Below, in pieces: positions 57,335 through 64,000 of a stretch of 64,000 bases of DNA. The translations under genes were made by a program, and so were the position numbers. The notes under the pieces are model-generated. The model did not search any database, had not been told where the DNA came from, and saw nothing but the letters and a program-made list of their open reading frames with translations. Source of the stretch: Megascapheus bottae (taxonomy: Eukaryota > Chordata > Mammalia > Rodentia > Geomyidae); NCBI GenBank assembly GCA_024803745.1, contig JANJXV010000013.1, forward strand, positions 30,236,001-30,300,000, written 5' to 3'. The first letter of the stretch is position 1, and every line of letters begins with the position of its first letter.

Positions 57335-58779
57335 TGTCTCAAAATTTAGGTAGAGAAAATAAAAAAAGTAATCTATCCTGTACTACTATGTTAAAAATCA
57401 GTTGCCAAAGGAAGATGTGATCCATAAATAACAACTATTAAAACAAATAACAGATATAGATGCTCAAGCTATACCAATACTTGCAATTATGCCCTGAAAT
57501 AGATAGAAAATATTAGTAGGTATAGACATATCCTGAAAATAATACAAAATTATGGTTCCAAGATGTTAGAATTGTATATTATGGACTGTTAGTTGCATAT
57601 AATAATAGTTAGTGATTGTCATATCAGTTCTAAACTATCTCATTATAATCAGTAATTGAATGAAAATAAATTTTATAAATAGAAAAGTTATGTGCTAGAG
57701 AATCTGTTTAAGATGTACTAATATTTGAGTTATAATATACAATTTACATATCCTCAATGGGAAATACTGATCAGGGCATACAGAACTCATAAATTGGCAT
57801 GCTGAATTGTTATCCCTTGATGCAACTGCTTATGGTTAATGAAAATATAAACAGATTAAAAAATAAAAAGATTTCCACTCAACTAGGATAAATCAACAGT
57901 GCATGACAGTTGAAACAATGAAAATAGTTTTTGAATTATAAATTTGACAAACATAAGAAAGAATAGATGAGCTTTTCTTGTCACAGAAAAGAGATGCAGT
58001 AATCTCTACTTCCCCTCCCCGCCCCCCAAAGAAGAGTCTGTGAGTGCATTTCGGTGGAACAATATGTGCCTAGCATCTGAAAACTCTATTGTAAGGGGGG
58101 GAAAAAGCAAAAACAAAACAAAACAAAAACATGAACAGAATGTCTACCACAGTAATAACTTACTTTTTGCCAAAATATGGCTTTCTAAATTAAAACCTCT
58201 GGAAGATATGATATTCCTTTATCTACATAAATATACTTGTTGACATTGTTAGTCATGAAACTTACTTGTCCTGGGCATGGAGGAGAAGGAGTTTTCCATC
58301 ATTACTACACTATCAAAATATTTTCTGACAAACATCAATAAACATAAAATGAGGGCTTTCATTAAAATGTTTAGAATTTTAAAGGAGTACAGTGCAAAAG
58401 GAGAGGAAGTGCTTAACTTTAAACTATACAGGAATCAAAGAAAATGTTCTTCATCATTTCCAGGCATTTGGTTTTAGAAAAAAATTAGGTATAATTCTAT
58501 ATCTTTTATCAAACAGGTATTTTCAAAGTTTTCCTGATTCCTTTTCAATAAAACGTAGAAATTTAGTATTTGACTGGTAAGGTTGTATTATATAAATGGA
58601 TGAAAAAGTGTCCAGCATTAATTAAACTAGATGAAGTCTATATTAGACTTGACATAGGAATTTAAATTAAATTGTTAGTTACCAATTTCCAAACTTCCCC
58701 ATACATCAAATATAGCCATAGACAAGGGGAACATAATCAGAAATAAGGATCCCGCTCTTGAAGTCTCTGAGTAGTATAA
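57335..58779. other. Repeat-poor, gene-free interval
   Basis: About 1.4 kb with no recognised repeat except (AAAAC)n at 58109-58130. Confidence 0.45.
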
Positions 58780-59115
58780 CTGTTTGCATATGGTGTCTTG
58801 TGTTAAAGGGTTGGTTCTGAGTGGTACTGCAAGGAGAGCTGTGGAGCTTTAGGAAGCACAGCCTGGTGGGAGTCCTCATCTGATTCACCGTGGTCCTCTA
58901 CAGGAGAATTGCTTCTCAGCTCATAAGGGGATGAACAGTTGGCTCTCCTGCATGTTTTCTGTCACTGGCATCTGGCACTTTCAGTGAAGTCCCAAAGAAT
59001 GGAACCAATCCAATGGTAACCCCAAACTTTTAGAATCGTGAGGTAAACAACTCTTTTTTAATGAATTAATTGTCTTATGTCATTTGTTGTAGTAATATGA
59101 AGCTAAAATTAGAAT
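58780..59115 (+). mobile_element. LTR-like remnant (possible ERVL/MaLR-type LTR)
   Basis: Near its end the order CCAATGGTAACCCCAAAC, GAATCGTGAGGTAAACAACT (59033-59052) and TTTGTTGTAGTAATATGAAG (59082-59101) resembles the end of mammalian ERVL/MaLR-type LTRs. No retroviral gene lies beside it. Non-coding and heavily decayed. Confidence 0.45.
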
Positions 59116-59943
59116 ATTTTGCAGTCAAATTACAAAGGCTGGGACCTACATAATAACACCAGTAGACACACTAGAAAGAGTACAAAAGCACGTAACCTAT
59201 GACTGGTAAATGTGCACATGATGCTCATGGAAATGCAAGGTAGCTGAGTCTTCACTTGCTTAGGATTCAGCTGACTTAGAATGAGATTGGTCAATTACAT
59301 GTCCAGATATGAAAATGCAGTTACATTAATAAATACATACTGAAAATATTGTATTAATACCACAAGTCCATTCAACATTATTTTCCTAGCCAGTAGTATA
59401 GGATTAAGATCATTTGAGTTCTTAGCCTCCATGATTATCATATGTAGGAGAACCATAGCATAATGCTCCAAATGTGAAGGTTATGAATAAAGAATCTTAT
59501 TTAATGAACAAGGTGCTTTGTACACTTTTACTTTGACCCCTTACTTAAGATAAGATATCTCCAGAATAAACCATATTTATCAAGTGGTTTCTGCTCAGCA
59601 TGAACTGTGCCAATAATGGACTTTGTCCATGTTTGACAAAGTCCATCAGCATTTCTCAGACTCCCTGGTCTCCTATTCTTTGCAGGCACTATATAAACTC
59701 TGTCTTTATGTGAAAGTAAAAAACACAGATATTCATGTGCTCTTTATTAATATCAAGTCATGGTGAAAAATCACCATTGTATGAATAGCATATGTTTAGA
59801 AGTATATGTGAGGGAAAATTACTTTTTTAATAAATATGGGGCCTAAGGGACAGGAGTATTCATATTCTATAGAGTTTGTGTTTTCACTGAATGCATTTAA
59901 AATTTCCCTAAGAAAAAGGTAAAGGCATGAGGGATTTAAGATT
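59116..59943. other. Unrecognised sequence
   Basis: No gene recognised. TTTGACAAAGTCCATCAGCA (59632-59651) follows the inverse-like GGACTTTGTCCATG (59619-59632), a short hairpin. Confidence 0.4.
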
Positions 59944-59960
59944 AAAATGATCTAGTCAGG

Positions 59961-60063
59961 GAGGGAAAGTTGAAGAAAAACATAGGAAGGGGCAACAATG
60001 TTCAAGAAGTAATGTACCCACTAACCGATGAATGTAACAGTACATTCACCCTGACAATAAAAT
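59961..60063 (+). mobile_element. 103-bp L1-type tail with perfect 17-bp target duplication
   Basis: GAGGGAAAGTTGAAGAAAAA to CACCCTGACAATAAAAT. Contains AAGAAGTAATGTACCCACTA (60004-60023) and GATGAATGTAACAGTACATT (60028-60047), resembling the last 100 bp of the L1 3' UTR types here. AAAATGATCTAGTCAGG is at 59944-59960 and 60064-60080. The upstream site reads TTAAAA-like, fitting L1 endonuclease. Confidence 0.9.
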
Positions 60064-60080
60064 AAAATGATCTAGTCAGG

Positions 60081-60576
60081 TTTTTTTTTTCAATGTTGAG
60101 CTTTATGATCATGGACAGATTTTAATGCCTTTTAGTCTAAATTTCTTCATCTATACAATAAAGACATTATTCCATTAAAAAGATTCTGTAGTAATAAAAT
60201 AAGTAATATATGTTGTCATCTAAGAAAAATCCAGAAGAATTTTTTCCTATGTTATTTCTTTGTGTAAAGGAATTTTATTCCTCAAACCTTCTTACTACCA
60301 GTTTCCTAAAAGAGGAATTTACTGAATGGAGGGATATGTAAATTCATTTTGAATCATGTAACATTGCTGTGCAGTCCATACCCTACCCAGCTGAACACTG
60401 CATCACTGTATTTCTCAAAAGTATCTAAAGCATTACCATTATAAATTTGTTCCAGTCAGCAATACCATGTGTGAATTAGGAGAAAGATGAAATGCGGAAA
60501 TTTCCAAGGAACTGGAGTATACAAGAGTTTCTGTCTTCCTAAGCTTTCTTACCCTACCCCTACCCATGATTGGTCA
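60081..60576. other. Unrecognised sequence
   Basis: No gene or repeat recognised. Confidence 0.4.
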
Positions 60577-60759
60577 TTTTTGTAACAGAGCCTAAGCACT
60601 GTCCTTGGGCTTTCTCAAGGCAGAAGCTGTACCACTTGAGCCACAGCACCACTTCAGCTTTTCTTTGTTTTTCTTATGTATGTAGAATTGAGAGACTCAA
60701 ACATGGGTATTTGTGCATACTGGGCAGGCACTCTACTACTAGGCCAAACTCCCTGCCCA
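60577..60759 (-). mobile_element. IDL-Geo SINE, 3' end shortened
   Basis: Minus strand. GCCTAAGCACTGTCCTTGGG (60590-60609), ACTTGAGCCACAGCACCACT (60634-60653), left monomer complement CTACTACTAGGCCAAACTCC (60733-60752). The final GGACTGGC part of the Geo half is lost or mutated. Confidence 0.87.
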
Positions 60760-62027
60760 TTAAACTAGTTTTATTCATGAAAGAAAGCAACATACCACAT
60801 TTCTCTCCATTCATCTTCTATGCTCTGAAAGAAACTGTGAGGCTGATTTCCAATTTATTGCCTTCATACAAGTCTCTGCCTGTCAGTAAGTTCAGTACTC
60901 ACTCTGACTTCTCAGACCCCCTTAGGGCTTCCTTTCCAATTTAATCCCTGGTTGCTTTTCCCCTACTGTTACATTTACCTGGTAAATTGCTTCAAATCAT
61001 TATAATTTAGAGAAAATTGGGCATTTAGATGACCACAGAGAAAAATACAAATTGTATTTGAAACAGAGATTCCATTTGAGGCACATAATATTTACAAATG
61101 TATTTGAAAACAGGTAGCGTTTCACATTTTCAGGAATAGCTGAGCAGCAACTTGTTATGAACTGTGAGACCACGCTGAGTGGACTACAAATCCATGTGGA
61201 GTATCAGCCTGCTTAGATTGCTATATTTTCTGGAATAAGAACCAAAGGACAGATGGTTTCTGCTCACTGATATGTGTGGTATCTGGTTTAACATTCCTTG
61301 AAATCATCATATGTCATCTTTTGAAGCTGAGCAGCCAAAGTCATACAATGTATATAAATTCAAAACATCAATCAGAAATTAAATTGTTATTATGACCTAG
61401 TTTTTATTGAACATAAAAAGCATATAGAAACAAAATGACTACAAATATGTTCTCAACATCACAACAGAGTTGTTTACTTGTATATATGAATTAATTTTTG
61501 TTATTATTGGTTGTATAAAAGTACTCCCAGTTGAGTTTTATTTTGAATAAAGAATAATATGATTAATTTGTTGCTTTACTTGCTTCTTGTGTATTCCCAA
61601 AAGCTTTCTCACAAGTTCATGATCAATATAAATAAAAAGGAGTCATCAGTTGATTTACTATTAGTGAAAAGAAAAATTATATGCAATACTTAGGAGATAT
61701 AAAAGAAGTCAAAGTTAGCACAAATGACTTACCCTCAGAAACTGTCACTCCTATGTACTACATTCCAATATATCCAAATAAAATAGTAATAAGTAATGAA
61801 TATTAAGTAGATATTGTTTTAAATAATGTCAAAAGTTTGTGTCTTTTGAGTAAAAATTTGACCTTGGAACTTTACCTTGTTTTTTCAATACCCAGTATCT
61901 TACAGATGCCCAGAAATGAAGAAATCTATCCTAATTCTAGAATGAGGCTCTAGAGTTAAATAAATATGGTTTTTCTCTCATTAGGGTTGTTGTTAGATGT
62001 CACAAGCTTAGGATCTGAACACAATTT
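60760..62027. other. Repeat-poor, gene-free interval
   Basis: About 1.3 kb with no recognised gene or repeat. Confidence 0.45.
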
Positions 62028-62330
62028 TTTTAATGTCGGGATAATGTATAGAAGGATTGCAATTACATTCATCAGGTAGTAGGTGCATCACTTCTCACAC
62101 ATTGATACCCCTCCTCATGTTTTTGTCCCAATTTCCCTCCTCCCACCCCTCCCAATCATCTTGTTTTCCCCTTCCCTTCCTTATTTCAGAAAAAAACCAA
62201 ATAAACATATATACATTATACCAGGTAACAAAGTCAAATAAAGTAACAATATGAGATTAGCCATAAATGGTAAAAAGAGAGAATAGAAATAACATAGTGC
62301 ATTAAGAACAACAACCAAGCCAGAAAGGAA
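62028..62330 (-). mobile_element. L1 3' UTR, older subfamily
   Basis: Antisense tail with GATAATGTATAGAAGGATTG (62040-62059), CATTCATCAGGTAGTAGGTG (62067-62086), a C-rich block 62135-62160 and TACCAGGTAACAAAGTCAAA (62219-62238). Reference copy of the older tail type. Confidence 0.82.
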
Positions 62331-63488
62331 ACAATGGATATGTCCCATTTTAAATCTAAAAGGCCAAAAAAAGAATAGAACAGTGTTGTATTATATTCAG
62401 ACAAAAATTCATATGCACTCACATTCAAAACATAGATGTTCATAGAAGAAGCTCAAGACTGTAATTTGGAGCAGGACTTGGGCAAGAAGTAGTTTGCAAA
62501 AATCCACCATAACCCTTGACTAACCCCAGCTACAAAGGAAGCACAATGGCTGGGGACACGATAGCTTGTAGTTGTCATTCCCAGATAAATGGCAAGGATA
62601 TGTAAGTGGTCAATGTCTAGGCAAGACTAGGTTAAACAGGAAACTCTCTTTGAAAGCAGCTAAACTTAAAAAGACTGAAATTGCTCTCATATAAACATTT
62701 AAGTTGTATTCTTCAACTGACTAATCTCAAGGCAGAAAGTATATCCTCACTAGAACTTGACCATCTTCACATTCTGACCTCCTTTAAGAGTAAAAATTTG
62801 CTTTTTATCAGTCATTCAATCTGGAATTTGAGTATGACAGTTCCTTAAAAGACTGAGATACACACATACACATATAAACACACACATACAAATGCATTCT
62901 TAAACAGAAATATATACATTCACACATAAGCACACATATGGTTTTATTTTGAATCAATCTAACATAAAATCAGTTACTGATAATAATTTAAAAGTTCATG
63001 TGCACAGGAGGATGTTAAGTAAGGTACCCCTTTATAAGTAAAGAAAAATTAATACAATCAGTCAGGCAGTCCACTTAGTCCGCTAAAAAATCTATTGATC
63101 TATCTCCTCACACATAGAGTTTACCCTGAGGACTCGGACAAGGATGTGTATCCAATAAGACTTTGAATTTATTATATTTTCAGAATTCCTTGTCACTACC
63201 GATAAATGAATATATGGATCACAAAGCACAGTTTCACAACGCATGGTGGTAAAGCCTACACAGTTGTTAAAATTAATGATATGTCAACCACATAAAATTA
63301 GTGAAATTAGGAAACTGGCTTAACACAGAAGGATTCTTCCTCTAATTTTTTTTATTAATGCAAACTTAAGTGCTACTGTAAAGTAAATAAAATTTCCTAT
63401 TCACTGATGGTAAACAAATAATGATATTCTAGGAACTGTTTTTGAGTTAAATAAAACTATCATAAAGCCGAAAAAAAACTCATTTTAC
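62331..63488. other. Repeat-poor, gene-free interval
   Basis: CA-rich cryptic repeat at 62862-62935. Otherwise no gene or repeat recognised. Confidence 0.45.
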
Positions 63489-63504
63489 AAGAAGTAGAAT
63501 GGTG

Positions 63505-63709
63505 GGCCAGGAGTTTGGCCTAGAGGCTAAAGTGCTTGCCTAGCATGCACAAAGACCTGGGTTTGATTCCTCGGTACCACATACATACAACAAAAAAAAA
63601 AGCCAGAAGTGGTGCTGAGGCTCAAGTGGTAGAGCTCTAGCCTTGAGAAAGTCCAAGGACAGTGCTCAGGCCCTGAGCTCAAGCCCAGGACTGGCAAAAA
63701 AAAAAAAAA
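63505..63709 (+). mobile_element. IDL-Geo SINE with perfect 16-bp target duplication
   Basis: GGCCAGGAGTTTGGCCTAGA (63505-63524), box B GGTTTGATTCC, linker CATACATACAACAAAAAAAA, Geo half AGGCTCAAGTGGTAGAGCTC, AGCCCAGGACTGGC and poly(A). AAGAAGTAGAATGGTG is at 63489-63504 and 63710-63725. Recent. Confidence 0.97.
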
Positions 63710-63725
63710 AAGAAGTAGAATGGTG

Positions 63726-64000
63726 TAATATATGAGGACCTTATGTAGTATTTGGTTTATTTGATGTTTCTATTTCCTCATTTTCACATGGAATATTTTT
63801 CAAAATATATTTTTGGTTAACAAGGTGAGAGAAAATTGTGTGTTAATGTGATCTATTTTGTTAAAAATCAGAAAGGTATGTGTGCATAGAAGAGAAGTGT
63901 CTATGTGAGTATATGGGCATACATGCTCTGAAAGGGTATTTGGAAAGTGGTTAGATTAGCCAGGAAGACTAAAGCATAATGACACTTTTTTAATTTGACA
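63726..64000. other. Unrecognised sequence to window end
   Basis: No gene or repeat recognised. Confidence 0.4.

Overview
This is a 64-kb stretch of AT-rich, non-coding mammalian DNA. No open reading frame looks like a cellular gene exon, and I see no rRNA, true tRNA, CRISPR array, operon-type signal or phage. The longest open frames come from simple repeats or from decayed L1 sequence. It is best read as intergenic or deep intronic DNA from a rodent.

The organism can be narrowed from its SINEs. About sixteen copies share a dimeric structure: a tRNA-Ala/ID-like left half (box A like TGGCCTAGTGG, box B like GGTTCGATTCC) joined through a short A-rich linker to a second ~100-bp monomer ending in GGACTGGC plus poly(A). 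This matches, from memory, the IDL-Geo SINE described from Geomyoidea (kangaroo rats, pocket mice, pocket gophers). A second family of about a dozen copies joins a 7SL/Alu/B1-like head to a related Geo monomer. The L1 3' ends form a lineage-specific family with a G-rich 3' UTR and AATAAA.

Layout. 1-2.9 kb: one minus-strand L1 broken by a plus-strand L1 tail and a SINE. 3-8.5 kb: decayed L1 pieces and SINEs. 8.5-16 kb: mostly unrecognised sequence with microsatellites, including a 280-bp pure purine run. 16-26.3 kb: dense young insertions, several nested and with clear target-site duplications. 26.3-31 kb: repeat-poor sequence with a candidate conserved element. 31-35.5 kb: L1 tail, SINEs and a CT repeat. 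35.5-38 kb: repeat-poor sequence with a second candidate conserved element. 38-43.6 kb: a second cluster of L1 tails and SINEs. 43.6-50.4 kb: mostly unrecognised, with a MaLR-type LTR remnant near 46.7 kb. 50.4-51 kb: a 322-bp purine-only tract (GGA)29/(GAA)37 facing a pyrimidine tract. 51-64 kb: further SINEs, L1 tails, an LTR-like remnant and unrecognised sequence.

No genes act together here; the biology is retrotransposition. L1 ORF2 protein presumably mobilised both L1 and the two SINE families, as the target-site duplications and A-rich tails indicate. The most useful observations are the sharing of one Geo monomer by two different SINE heads, nested insertions that order the families in time, two unusual purine tracts and two repeat-free blocks that may be distal regulatory elements. 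I found no convincing new gene system.
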